The notes: a model not told the origin generated them from the sequence alone. DNA of 42,805 nt from a virus (IMGVR_UViG_3300049794_000013:1-42805), one strand, 5' to 3'. Positions 1 through 7,233 are shown, counted from the stretch's first letter. Numbers and translations are program-made.

Positions 1-93
1 GTGAAGGTGATGCAAGGCGTCGCCAACGACCAGCGGGCCGCCCTGTTGGCCCTCAAAGACAAGTTCGAGCACCGCGACGACCAGGCCAGCTAA
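1..93 (+). CDS. Short hypothetical protein at the left edge (30 aa, possibly complete)
   Basis: The first base opens a reading frame that begins GTG-AAG-GTG-ATG and stops at TAA, 30 codons later. The product is charged and probably helical (ends KFEHRDDQAS). If the contig is circular, its GTG overlaps the TGA of the right-edge gene as GTGA, the coupling used throughout this genome, so the gene would be complete. If the contig is linear, it is only the 3' end of a longer gene. No family is recognised. Confidence 0.45.
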   Translation: MKVMQGVANDQRAALLALKDKFEHRDDQAS

Positions 94-221
94 AACAACC
101 CCCACATGTTTGCAGCATGCGGGGGGAGCGGAACCGACACGAGAAACATCCACGAAACCCGGCGGCGCACAAAGTATACACAGGTGTGTGCCGCCCGTAC
201 AGGAAGGGACCGGCATACACC

Positions 222-1325
222 ATGATCGCGTTTCAGCGAGCCATCAAACGCGAGGCGAAGTTACGCCTCGCGCTCAGCGGCCCCAGTGGCAGCGGTAAAA
301 CCTACACCGCGCTTACTCTCGCACAGGCGCTCGCTGGCTCCGGCGGCAAGGTAGCTGTCCTTGATACGGAGCGTGGCAGCGCCAGCAAATACGCGGACCT
401 CTTCGAATTCGATGTGCTGGAACTGGAGAGCTTCCACCCGGATCGCTACATCGAAGCCATCCATGACGCGGGGGCGGCGGGCTACGCAGTCATCGTGCTG
501 GATAGCCTGTCGCACGCTTGGAACGGGCAGGGCGGGCTGCTGGAAGTGCATGAGCAGGTGGTGAAGCGACAGGCGACCAAGAACAGCTACACCGCCTGGG
601 CGGAAGTGACGCCCATTCAGAATCGGTTGATTGATGCCATCACGAGCGCGCCTTTGCATGTCATCGCCACCATGCGCAGCAAGACGGAATACGTGCAGGG
701 TGAGGGCAAGAACGGGCGCACCGAGATTCGCAAGGTAGGGACGGCACCCATCCAGCGTGACGGCATGGAGTTCGAGTTCGATATCACCGGCGATCTTGAC
801 CAGGACAACACGCTCGTCGTGAGCAAGACGCGCTGCCCAGCGCTCACAAGTGCGGTGATTGCCAAGCCAGGTAAGGCGCTCGGCGATACGCTCATCACGT
901 GGCTGCATGGCGCGCCGGCTGCCGTTCCTGCCGAGCGTCCGCTGCATGTGGTGCCAGATGTTCAGCCCATGACGCCCGCACAGCCGGCACCTAAGCCGGC
1001 ACCCAAGCCAGCCGCGAAGGCGGCGCTGGCACCTCATTGGAATGCTCTCAAGGTCCGCGCCGGCTACGTCGGCATCAGTTACCCCACCAAGTGGGGAGAA
1101 CTCTGCAAGCTGCTCACCGGCAAAGATGACGCCAGCAAATACACGCTGGAAGACTACGACATCGTGGAGCGCGACATCCAGGAACGCGAAGCCGAGAAAC
1201 AGGCGCAGCACGAACTGGGCATCGAGTATACCGATGATCCCGCCGCGCCCATCGGCACCAGCACCGTTGATGCTAGCGGCGCCGACCTGAGCACCGTGGG
1301 TGTCGGCAAGCACCCGGCTAACTGA
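222..1325 (+). CDS. P-loop ATPase of the phage AAA/RecA-like type (recombination or replication accessory)
   Basis: The predicted 367-aa protein has a Walker A motif GPSGSGKT at residues 20-27 and a Walker B-like strand VIVLDS around residue 90. The remainder resembles phage AAA_24/Sak4-like ATPases that assist single-strand annealing or replication; that role is inferred from family resemblance. A Pro/Ala-rich linker near residues 245-275 separates the ATPase core from a C-terminal helical region. I chose ATG 222 because AGGAAGGGA lies at 201-209 and Walker A then falls near the N-terminus; an in-frame ATG at 117 would add an implausible 35-residue leader. It heads the early operon. Confidence 0.82.
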   Translation: MIAFQRAIKREAKLRLALSGPSGSGKTYTALTLAQALAGSGGKVAVLDTERGSASKYADLFEFDVLELESFHPDRYIEAIHDAGAAGYAVIVLDSLSHAWNGQGGLLEVHEQVVKRQATKNSYTAWAEVTPIQNRLIDAITSAPLHVIATMRSKTEYVQGEGKNGRTEIRKVGTAPIQRDGMEFEFDITGDLDQDNTLVVSKTRCPALTSAVIAKPGKALGDTLITWLHGAPAAVPAERPLHVVPDVQPMTPAQPAPKPAPKPAAKAALAPHWNALKVRAGYVGISYPTKWGELCKLLTGKDDASKYTLEDYDIVERDIQEREAEKQAQHELGIEYTDDPAAPIGTSTVDASGADLSTVGVGKHPAN

Positions 1326-1327
1326 CG

Positions 1328-1513
1328 ATGAAAGCGCAGTCCAAGCTCGTCATGCTCACACCGGAACTGGCGCGTATTTGCACACTGTTGGGGGCGGCTG
1401 AAGCGGCGCCCGGCCCCCGTTCACGTGACCGCCTGTCACCCCCGCAAGCGTCCCTGTATATCCAGGCCACGCGCCTGTTGATTGCCCGCTTCATGACAGG
1501 CAAAACCGGATGA
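1328..1513 (+). CDS. Hypothetical small protein (61 aa)
   Basis: This gene starts 2 nt after the ATPase stop and its TGA overlaps the ATG of the next gene (ATGA at 1510). The product has a central basic stretch (GPRSRDR) and otherwise looks helical. No motif or family is recognised. Tight coupling to its neighbours is the main reason to accept it. Its antisense frame is also open (1318-1503) but has no supporting start context. Confidence 0.5.
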   Translation: MKAQSKLVMLTPELARICTLLGAAEAAPGPRSRDRLSPPQASLYIQATRLLIARFMTGKTG

Positions 1514-1719
1514 ACGCACTAGCAACAGCCTGTCTGAAATGCGGGGCGCCGCTGGGTGATGTGAAGCCTGAGCGTATGCCCGGCCACATGCACGCGTCGA
1601 ACCGATCATGGATGGGCTTTGTACAGTTTACCCGCGTCGTCTATATCTGCCCGCGCTGCGGCGCGCCAAACACTCGTGACCGGCGCGTGCGTTGGGGCGG
1701 CGATGAAGGGAAGCATTAG
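1510..1719 (+). CDS. Small zinc-ribbon protein (69 aa)
   Basis: The product contains two CxxC knuckles, CLKCGAP near residue 9 and CPRCGAPN near residue 51. This is the classical four-cysteine zinc-ribbon layout with about 40 residues between the pairs. Such proteins bind zinc and often nucleic acid, but no target can be read here. It overlaps the upstream stop by 4 nt and ends 2 nt before the next small gene. It is one of about a dozen small zinc-binding proteins in this genome. Confidence 0.68.
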   Translation: MNALATACLKCGAPLGDVKPERMPGHMHASNRSWMGFVQFTRVVYICPRCGAPNTRDRRVRWGGDEGKH

Positions 1720-1721
1720 CC

Positions 1722-1838
1722 ATGAACGCACTTCTGCGCTACGCCTGGTCGCTGCTGGGCACGTGGTGGGTGTTCGCGGCGTTCACTATCGCCACACTCG
1801 TGCTGCTGTGGCTGGCGATTGCGGGAGGGCTGCGATGA
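1722..1838 (+). CDS. Single-pass membrane miniprotein (38 aa)
   Basis: The short frame encodes a basic N-terminus followed by an almost unbroken hydrophobic segment (residues 9-35, including FAAFTIATLVLLWLAIAGG), so it is probably one transmembrane helix. It begins 2 nt after the zinc-ribbon stop and its TGA overlaps the following ATG at 1835. Spacing and coupling make it a likely real gene despite its size. No function can be assigned. Confidence 0.55.
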   Translation: MNALLRYAWSLLGTWWVFAAFTIATLVLLWLAIAGGLR

Positions 1839-2071
1839 CAACGCTTGGTGAACGGATGCGCGCGGTGCGCCGGCTATCGGGCTACACCTTACGCGACGTA
1901 ACGGCGCGCTGTGGTGTGTCGATTGGGCATCAGTCGGACATTGAGCGCGACGCATGCAACGCGTCAGTGGACGTGCTGGAGCGCTTGGCCGATGTCTATG
2001 GACTGACGCTCTGCGACCTGCTGAGAGATGTGCGTATCAACGGGCCAGTGAAGCTGGATTACGTGATCTGA
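1835..2071 (+). CDS. XRE/Cro-type helix-turn-helix regulator (78 aa)
   Basis: The protein has the compact five-helix HTH_3/XRE layout: LGERMRAVRRLSGYTLRDVTARCGVS at the start, an Ile-Glu-Arg recognition-helix end, and VDVLERLADVYGLTLCDLL closing the domain. It is little more than the DNA-binding domain, as in Cro-like proteins. I start it at ATG 1835, which overlaps the previous stop; the longer frame from 1619 runs through two other genes. It could act in the lysis-lysogeny circuit, but no operator can be tied to it from sequence alone. Confidence 0.8.
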   Translation: MTTLGERMRAVRRLSGYTLRDVTARCGVSIGHQSDIERDACNASVDVLERLADVYGLTLCDLLRDVRINGPVKLDYVI

Positions 2072-2084
2072 AAGGCCGGCAACG

Positions 2085-2621
2085 ATGACACGCTTGACAC
2101 AGAAACTGAATGGCTTTGTGGTGATCCTGGTAGCAGCCGTCGTGGTGTCGGTGGTGATGAGTGTGCAGATGGCAACCGCCGCGCCAGCGCCGGCTGCACC
2201 AGCAGTGAAGGTGGTGCCGTCGCAACCTGCCATCTTCTGCAACGCGCCAACATGGCACATCACCGCCAATAGCGGGTGGGTCAATACTCTCAGCGACAGT
2301 GTCTACATCTACGCGCAGGTCTGGTATCTGATCGACGGGACGAACGGCAACTTTTGCGATCAGGTCATCAGCAAAGGCGGCCTGTGGTTCCGCGCCACGT
2401 ACACGACTTGTCGCAACGTGACCCTGTATCTCGATCAGGCGCAGTACCCCTGGCACACGCTCGATGTGGTATCGCGGAGCACCATCTGCGGCAGCAATGG
2501 CTCCTCATACCAATTCTGGGGCAATGCGGTATCGAGCTGCGGCTACAACTCATTCGAGGCGGCGATCTTTCCCCAAGTCGGCAACGGCGCCAGCGTGATT
2601 GGGTCAACGCCTTCCTGCTAA
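2085..2621 (+). CDS. Secreted cysteine-containing protein with a signal peptide (178 aa)
   Basis: A basic start (MTRLTQKLNG) and hydrophobic core (VVILVAAVVVSVVMSV) end in an Ala-rich stretch suitable for signal peptidase near residues 31-35. The mature part holds several spaced cysteines (AIFCNAPTW, NFCDQV, TTCRNV, STICGS, SSCGYN, TPSC), which suggests disulfides and export. It lies in the early cluster, away from virion genes. Exported proteins in such positions of temperate phages are often lysogenic-conversion or exclusion factors; that role is only inferred. No family is recognised. Confidence 0.72.
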   Translation: MTRLTQKLNGFVVILVAAVVVSVVMSVQMATAAPAPAAPAVKVVPSQPAIFCNAPTWHITANSGWVNTLSDSVYIYAQVWYLIDGTNGNFCDQVISKGGLWFRATYTTCRNVTLYLDQAQYPWHTLDVVSRSTICGSNGSSYQFWGNAVSSCGYNSFEAAIFPQVGNGASVIGSTPSC

Positions 2622-2695
2622 CGCCTGGCGGGCTGCTTGTCACACCACGACAGGTGGCCGCAAAGCGTGTTGGTGGACGAGAGAGGATACATCAC

Positions 2696-2908
2696 GTGAG
2701 CGAGCAAGTCTGGTGCGCGATGCAGATTACCTGCAACATGTGCGGAAAGGTCGTGTTGGAAAGTGAGCGCGTCAACGTGGAGCGTGCTCGCCCATTGCCT
2801 CCGACGCTAGATGAATTCAAGCAGGCGCTCCGCAAACACATCAAGGCAACCGGACATAACACATTTCATGAGGGACTCGGATTCTCACTGGTAACGGCTG
2901 GCGAGTAG
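2696..2908 (+). CDS. Small zinc-binding-like protein (70 aa, GTG start)
   Basis: The GTG at 2696 is preceded by GAGAGGA at 2679-2685 with good spacing, so I prefer it to the much longer upstream frame, which overlaps the secreted protein. The product has CAMQITCNMCGK near its N-terminus and a basic middle (RKHIKATGH), giving a possible C-C-H-H metal site of the zinc-finger type. No family name is warranted. Confidence 0.55.
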   Translation: MSEQVWCAMQITCNMCGKVVLESERVNVERARPLPPTLDEFKQALRKHIKATGHNTFHEGLGFSLVTAGE

Positions 2909-2950
2909 TCCGCTACTCGTCGCTTTGTGGACAGGAGAGAGGAAGCGACG

Positions 2951-3169
2951 ATGGCACCAGCAATCATGCAAAAGTCCTCAGAGACCGGCATCACCTATTG
3001 CGCTGAATGCCGCCAGTTCATCGCGGGGCGCCCGTGGTGGTTGCGCATTACTGGCGAGTCTGGCGGCACGCTTGCAACCGGTCACTATTGCCAACCCTGC
3101 GCTAACAAGTGGCTCACCGCGAAGGCGCATAACGAGCAGCCCGGCTACGGGCCAAGTTACGTGAAGTAG
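2951..3169 (+). CDS. Small CxxC/CxxC zinc-binding protein (72 aa)
   Basis: Two knuckles, CAEC near residue 17 and CQPC near residue 47, are separated by a short beta-like region, which fits a treble-clef or zinc-ribbon fold. ATG 2951 follows AGGAGAGG at 2933-2940; an upstream in-frame ATG at 2927 has no comparable site. The stop codon lies inside a strong RNA hairpin (3166-3195). The target is unknown. Confidence 0.62.
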   Translation: MAPAIMQKSSETGITYCAECRQFIAGRPWWLRITGESGGTLATGHYCQPCANKWLTAKAHNEQPGYGPSYVK

Positions 3170-3195
3170 TCCGCAAAGGCCCCTTTGCGGGCTAC
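3166..3195 (+). other. 13-bp RNA hairpin between two early genes
   Basis: GTAGTCCGCAAAG at 3166-3178 pairs with CTTTGCGGGCTAC at 3183-3195 (one G-U pair) across a four-base GCCC loop. The stop codon of the upstream gene is within the 5' arm, and the Shine-Dalgarno AAGGAG of the next gene follows immediately at 3201. No U-tract follows, so it is more likely an mRNA-stability or processing hairpin than an intrinsic terminator. Confidence 0.6.
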
Positions 3196-3214
3196 GTAGC
3201 AAGGAGACATAAGG

Positions 3215-3433
3215 ATGAGCGCCTTCGACAAGCGGCGAGCGGAGATGCTGGTGGCGCGGCTCAACAAAGAGCCGAACATCCAGGCGACGGCGCAGCCCTG
3301 TCAGGACTACTGGCGGGTTGACTACGAACTGCGCTATGCCGACGGCCACGTGATGAGCGCTTCTGAAGGCTCGTATTGGCCGGCGTTTACCTGGGCAACG
3401 ATTCAGTCAATGCGAAAGGCAGCCACGCCATGA
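3215..3433 (+). CDS. Hypothetical protein (72 aa)
   Basis: A clear AAGGAG at 3201-3206 precedes ATG 3215. The product looks like a small alpha/beta protein: a basic helix, then strand-rich DYWRVDYELRY and a Trp-containing C-terminal helix. Its TGA overlaps the start of the next gene (3430). No family is recognised. Confidence 0.6.
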   Translation: MSAFDKRRAEMLVARLNKEPNIQATAQPCQDYWRVDYELRYADGHVMSASEGSYWPAFTWATIQSMRKAATP

Positions 3434-3921
3434 CCATCGCGAACCTGGCGCATGTGCGTCCTGGCGAGTCACCGGCACGCACGCTGGCACGCATCAGTCG
3501 CGCGGCGCACAACGCGGACCTTGAAGCGGAGTTGTTTCGCGACCTTGATGGGCTATGGCGCACGGCGGGCTGGCCTGAGCCGCACCCACAGGTCCACTTC
3601 CACCCGCTGCGGAACTTTGCGATAGACATCGCATTTTTCCAGCCGCATCTGCTGGCGGTCGAGGTGGACGGCGGCACGTGGGGCAGGCGCAACCCGCGCA
3701 CGGGCGAGTGGGAACGCGGCAAGCCCGGCGGCCACACCAGCGGCGCGGGCTATCAGGCGTCATGTGAGAAGGGCAACGAGCTGGCAATTGCGGGCTGGCC
3801 GCTGCTGCGGGTGACGGGCAATGACGTGCGCAGTGGCGCGGCACTGGAATACATTCGGCGGGCGCTACACCTGCCGCCGCTGGTGGCGCGGCCTGACGTG
3901 CCGTGGGACTACCAAGAGTAG
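3430..3921 (+). CDS. PD-(D/E)XK-type nuclease-like protein (163 aa)
   Basis: The core reads FAIDIAFFQPHLLAVEVDGG, then a His/Gly-rich stretch, CEKGNELAIAGW and PLLRVTG. This D...ExD...K pattern is typical of the Vsr/DUF559 branch of PD-(D/E)XK nucleases, with the predicted metal-binding Asp and Glu on adjacent strands and the Lys on the following helix. I start it at ATG 3430, overlapping the previous stop. It sits directly before a Dam-type methylase, so a role in DNA repair, host-DNA breakdown or junction resolution is plausible but unproven. Confidence 0.68.
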   Translation: MTIANLAHVRPGESPARTLARISRAAHNADLEAELFRDLDGLWRTAGWPEPHPQVHFHPLRNFAIDIAFFQPHLLAVEVDGGTWGRRNPRTGEWERGKPGGHTSGAGYQASCEKGNELAIAGWPLLRVTGNDVRSGAALEYIRRALHLPPLVARPDVPWDYQE

Positions 3922-3935
3922 AAAGCGGGCGGCGA

Positions 3936-4802
3936 ATGGATGTTACACACGCGACACGGGCACGTGCGCCCTTCCCGTACTACGGGGGCAAACAGTATCT
4001 CGTGCCGCTGCTGCTCTCACTGTTGCCGCCGCATGACACCTACGTGGAGGTGTTCGGCGGGGCTGGCTCGCTGCTGTTTTCCAAGCCGGCCGCGGCCGTG
4101 GAAGTCTACAACGACCTCGACAGCGCGCTTGTGACGTTCTTCCGCGTGCTGCGCAACCCACGGCAAGCGGCACGGCTGCGCACGCTGTTGGACCTGACAC
4201 CCTACAGCCGGGAAGAGTTGGCGGCATGCCGCGCGTGGGACACGGCGACGTCACCGACAGAACGGGCGCGGCGCTGGTTTATCTGTTTGCAGCAGAGCTT
4301 TGCCGGCCGCGTAGACGCCGGCGCGGGCTGGCGCTTCACGAAGCTGCCAAGTCATAACCCCGCGCAGAGCTACCGCGGAAGTATTGCGCGCCTACCAGCA
4401 TTCACCGCGCGGCTGGCGCATGTGCTGGTGGAGCATCAGGACTTCGCGCGCGTCCTGCGGCTCTATGACACGCCGGCGACGCTGTTCTACTGTGACCCAC
4501 CCTACCTGCCAGAGACGCGGGCCAGCCACGGTTATCCTTGTGACATGACGCTGGAGGACCATACACGACTACTGGACCTTGTGCGCGGCCTGCGCGGCAT
4601 GGTGATGCTCTCCGGCTACCGCTCGGCACTCTACGATGGGGCGCTCGCGGGCTGGCACCGCGTGGACAAGCGCACGCTGAACATGGCAGCGAATACCAGG
4701 CGGGACGCGCGGATGGAGTGCATCTGGCTCAGTCCCAATGCCACGGCGCATCAGCCGCAGCTGCCCTTCGGTGACGACCAGGAAGCAGGCGAGTCAGCAT
4801 GA
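3936..4802 (+). CDS. dam: DNA adenine-N6 methyltransferase, Dam/D12 class
   Basis: The 288-aa protein carries the class-alpha order of motifs: PYYGGK at residues 14-19, the S-adenosylmethionine motif VEVFGGAG at 37-44, and the catalytic DPPY at 187-190. Length and order match Dam-type D12 enzymes, which methylate the N6 of adenine in short sites such as GATC; the actual site cannot be read. ATG 3936 gives a normal N-terminus, while the longer frame from 3903 overlaps the nuclease gene. Phage enzymes of this kind protect the genome from host restriction. Confidence 0.9.
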   Translation: MDVTHATRARAPFPYYGGKQYLVPLLLSLLPPHDTYVEVFGGAGSLLFSKPAAAVEVYNDLDSALVTFFRVLRNPRQAARLRTLLDLTPYSREELAACRAWDTATSPTERARRWFICLQQSFAGRVDAGAGWRFTKLPSHNPAQSYRGSIARLPAFTARLAHVLVEHQDFARVLRLYDTPATLFYCDPPYLPETRASHGYPCDMTLEDHTRLLDLVRGLRGMVMLSGYRSALYDGALAGWHRVDKRTLNMAANTRRDARMECIWLSPNATAHQPQLPFGDDQEAGESA

Positions 4803-5011
4803 ACAGCGTAATTACACAAGAGACGGCCAACTGCCGAGCGGGGACGCACACCATCCGTGTGGGGCGCTGCCGCAACTGGGAGGAGCCGTGGCCGCTGGAC
4901 GGCTGGTACTTGTGCCTGGTGTGCCAGCGGTCGGTGTTCCTGCGCCACGGCTGGGTGCGCGAGCTGTACCCGCCACGAAAGCGACCGCCGACAGCAGCGG
5001 CGACAGGCTAG
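4799..5011 (+). CDS. Hypothetical protein (70 aa), last gene of the first early operon
   Basis: Its ATG overlaps the methylase stop. The product has cysteines at NCRAG, GRCRN and LCLVCQRS, a possible but irregular metal site, and ends in a basic Pro/Ala tail. It converges on a minus-strand gene with only 3 nt between stops, so it ends the first rightward block. No family is recognised. Confidence 0.5.
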   Translation: MNSVITQETANCRAGTHTIRVGRCRNWEEPWPLDGWYLCLVCQRSVFLRHGWVRELYPPRKRPPTAAATG

Positions 5012-5014
5012 CGG

Positions 5015-5191
5015 CTACGGGCGGCGCCGGCCTTCGCTTGGCTTCTCAGACAGCGGTATCTCTAGCAGGCGAAGTAAGGCACGTACGCAGGCTTCAGTAT
5101 CCGGCTCATAGTGTCTGATGATCTCGGGTTCGTTTGTCACGGGCGTCCGCTTCAGCTTCGGCGTCTTAGGCTGCTTAGGGGTGCGTGTCAT
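5015..5191 (-). CDS. Small basic protein downstream of the regulator (58 aa)
   Basis: On the minus strand ATG 5191 overlaps the stop of the upstream regulator (ATGA) and has GGAAGGAAG just upstream. The product is basic in its first half (TRTPKQPKTPKLKR) and has an acidic middle followed by a leucine-rich helix (CVRALLRLLEIPL). It is too short for ordinary length cut-offs, but start context and coupling support it. It could be a partner or modulator of the regulator; that is inference. Confidence 0.6.
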   Translation of the reverse strand: MTRTPKQPKTPKLKRTPVTNEPEIIRHYEPDTEACVRALLRLLEIPLSEKPSEGRRRP

Positions 5192-5364
5192 ATGCGCTTC
5201 CTTCCTTCACGTAGCAAGCGCTCGACATCGGCGCGGCGAAAATACAGGCGCTTCTGCTTGCGCTGCATGGGATTGCGTTCGGGAACGAGTTCGCCGGCTT
5301 CCATCATTTTGTAGAGCGTCGAGCGGCTGATTTTCAGCAGCGCTAGTGCCTGTTGCGTCGTCAT
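5188..5364 (-). CDS. MerR/excisionase-like helix-turn-helix protein (58 aa)
   Basis: The protein is a single winged-helix unit: MTTQQALALLKISRSTLYKM followed by EAGELVPER and a wing with RLYFRRADVERLL, the usual HTH_17/excisionase pattern. I choose ATG 5364, 7 nt after GGGAGGG; an ATG at 5388 would add eight residues without a good site. It is transcribed away from the 5570 operon by overlapping divergent promoters, so it may repress one or both, or act as recombination directionality factor. A related protein lies at 40833-41048. Confidence 0.78.
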   Translation of the reverse strand: MTTQQALALLKISRSTLYKMMEAGELVPERNPMQRKQKRLYFRRADVERLLREGRKRI

Positions 5365-5406
5365 CAAGTCGCCCTCCCGTTCCGCCATTCTTCAATGCTC
5401 ACCTTC

Positions 5407-5435
5407 AGTATACACACGTCACACATACTTGACAA
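5407..5435 (-). promoter_or_regulatory. Sigma70-like promoter for the 5364 regulator
   Basis: Read on the minus strand, TTGTCA (5435-5430) and TATACT (5412-5407) are separated by 17 nt. The start codon at 5364 lies 42 nt beyond the -10. The -35 overlaps the -35 of the opposite promoter by five bases, so the two face away from each other. Confidence 0.6.
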
Positions 5436-5456
5436 GCCGGGCGTGCCAAGTATACA
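5429..5456 (+). promoter_or_regulatory. Sigma70-like promoter for the 5570 operon, with repeated AGTATACAC boxes
   Basis: TTGACA at 5429-5434 and TATACA at 5451-5456 have a 16-nt spacer. Both this -10 and the opposite one sit inside related boxes, AGTATACACACGTCACAC from 5407 and AGTATACACTACACACGTG from 5449, which look like paired operators. A third AGTATACACA lies at 173-182, before the first early operon. Confidence 0.6.
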
Positions 5457-5569
5457 CTACACACGTGACACACGTAGTTCACGCCGGACGATGAAAGGCG
5501 GTGCAACACTCACGAATAGCGAACCTTGGAACAGTGAAACGACCACAAAGAAACGAGCAAGAGAAGACG

Positions 5570-6235
5570 ATGGTTGCAGTACAACAAGAGCCTCAAGAGC
5601 CGGGAAAGAAGAGGACCACTTACCTCAAGAACCTGCTCGGTTGGGCGGAAGAGTACGTAAAGAACCGCAAGCGGTTGAGTTATCGTGGCTTCGGCAATAA
5701 GCAGCGCCAGAGCGTTCAGGGCTTCCTGAATGAATTGACGCTTGTAGGAATTCCCCGGCCTGCGCCGCGCGTCGTGTGGGAAATGTACAAAGCAGACCAC
5801 GATCATGTCATCAGCAAGTTCGTTGGTGACAAGGTAGATGAAGTGCGTGACGAGCAAGCGTTCGCTCAGTTCAAGCTCATGCTGAAGACGACGTATATCG
5901 AGGCAGAAATCAACGGGGCGCCGATGGACGTACGCGAGTACGAATACCTTGGCGACGCCATGGAAAACCCGCTGAAGATGCTTCTAGCAGCAGAGACGCC
6001 AGAAGACTTTCTCACTGAGCAAGCAAAGTATGAATTGAAGCTCGATGAGTTGTGCAAAGCGCGCGATGGGCTAGATGAGCACATCGCCTATATGCAAGTC
6101 TGTGGCATAGCTGCCGCGCATCACATCAAGCCCATGATGCGCCTGGAGACTGGCCGCTACTCGTTGGATACGCGCGGCGTGTTGGCGCTTTCTGCACCGG
6201 AAGAGGAAGGGGCCGACAATGACGAGCAAGAGTAA
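5570..6235 (+). CDS. Hypothetical early protein (221 aa)
   Basis: ATG 5570 is preceded by a GAGAAG-type ribosome site; the frame from 5501 lacks one. The protein is charged and mostly helical, with a basic N-terminal third (PGKKRTTYLKNLLGW, KNRKRLSYRG) that could contact nucleic acid, and an acidic C-terminal tail. It ends inside the start of the next gene (17-nt overlap). It is first in the operon behind the divergent promoter, so it is probably expressed early. No family is recognised. Confidence 0.68.
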   Translation: MVAVQQEPQEPGKKRTTYLKNLLGWAEEYVKNRKRLSYRGFGNKQRQSVQGFLNELTLVGIPRPAPRVVWEMYKADHDHVISKFVGDKVDEVRDEQAFAQFKLMLKTTYIEAEINGAPMDVREYEYLGDAMENPLKMLLAAETPEDFLTEQAKYELKLDELCKARDGLDEHIAYMQVCGIAAAHHIKPMMRLETGRYSLDTRGVLALSAPEEEGADNDEQE

Positions 6236-7208
6236 CGACCTCGTAGCGCTCGACGGCGCTCTCGATACTTCTGATGAATCGGTGACGCCGCTCGACTATA
6301 CCGAGATACATGACACTGCGTTGCGTCACGCATTAGAGCACGACGAGCAAGAGGCGCTGACCCACCGTCAGAAAGCCGCTGAGCATGTAGTAGCATTCGC
6401 CCGTGCTATTGCCGACGCGCACAGCCGGCTTACCGGGCCGGTAGGCCAGCATCATGCGTCCCGCGGGACGCATGATGGCAACGATACCTTCGAGCGCTGG
6501 GCCAAGCGGCTCAATATGGGGCGGCGTACGGCGGAGCGCTGGGTAAAGGTTGCCGAGCAGGCGGCTGAATACCTAACACTTGCCCCCAAGCTTCACACGG
6601 ACATGATAGACAACGTGTCCGGACTGGCGCTCTTGCTGGGTGCGGGGCCAGTAGTGCAAGAGACAGTGCTCGCAAATGGTACCCGCACTCGCAAAGAAAT
6701 CGAGCATCTGATCGAGCAGGCGCAGCGCACCCAGGATGAGAACGAACACTTACGCGCTGAGATTGCTTCCACGCGTGAAAGCCTTACTGCAAGCGAGCAC
6801 GCAGTGCAGCTTGTGGAAGAGATGTGGGACAAGCAGCGCGCCTATCTGCGCTCTGAGGTCGCGGCAGAAGCCGAACAGCAGTACAGCGAGACGATAGCCG
6901 AACTGAAGCACGCGCTTCTTGTCGCGCAGCGCAAAGTGACTGGCCTTGAAGAACGCTGGCGCATAGCGCGCGACCAGCTTACTCAGCGCGCGCGCTACGA
7001 CACCCTGGCGACCGACATGGCGCGCACGATGGACCGCTGGAAGGGTGAGCTTCCCGAACCGAGCGACGCCGGCTACCTCACTGAGTTTGAAAGCAAACTC
7101 ACGAATCGTGTAATGGAGCGCTGCAATTCGCTGCGTGACCACTTAGCCAAGTTGCAGGATAGTCTTTCCGTTGTGGAAGGCACCATCCAGCAAATCGAAG
7201 GGCGCTAG
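6219..7208 (+). CDS. DUF3102-like protein with a long coiled coil (329 aa)
   Basis: Residues about 45-120 hold a helical region with an Asn-Asp-Thr-Phe-Glu-Arg-Trp element and LNMGRRTAERWVKVAEQ, which resembles DUF3102, a phage/plasmid domain that looks like a DNA-binding helix-turn-helix. From about 145 to 260 the sequence is heptad-rich (EIEHLIEQAQ, VTGLEERWRI), predicting a coiled coil. The gene overlaps its upstream neighbour by 17 nt. It may be a replication or partition accessory; the exact role is unknown. Confidence 0.7.
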   Translation: MTSKSNDLVALDGALDTSDESVTPLDYTEIHDTALRHALEHDEQEALTHRQKAAEHVVAFARAIADAHSRLTGPVGQHHASRGTHDGNDTFERWAKRLNMGRRTAERWVKVAEQAAEYLTLAPKLHTDMIDNVSGLALLLGAGPVVQETVLANGTRTRKEIEHLIEQAQRTQDENEHLRAEIASTRESLTASEHAVQLVEEMWDKQRAYLRSEVAAEAEQQYSETIAELKHALLVAQRKVTGLEERWRIARDQLTQRARYDTLATDMARTMDRWKGELPEPSDAGYLTEFESKLTNRVMERCNSLRDHLAKLQDSLSVVEGTIQQIEGR

Positions 7209-7233
7209 CTCTCTAGCACAGGCGGCAAGCAGT

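Noticed and set aside
261-1313. 350-aa minus-strand frame opposite the P-loop ATPase
   Set aside because: The ATPase has Walker motifs and a good start; the opposite frame is compositionally biased and has no support.
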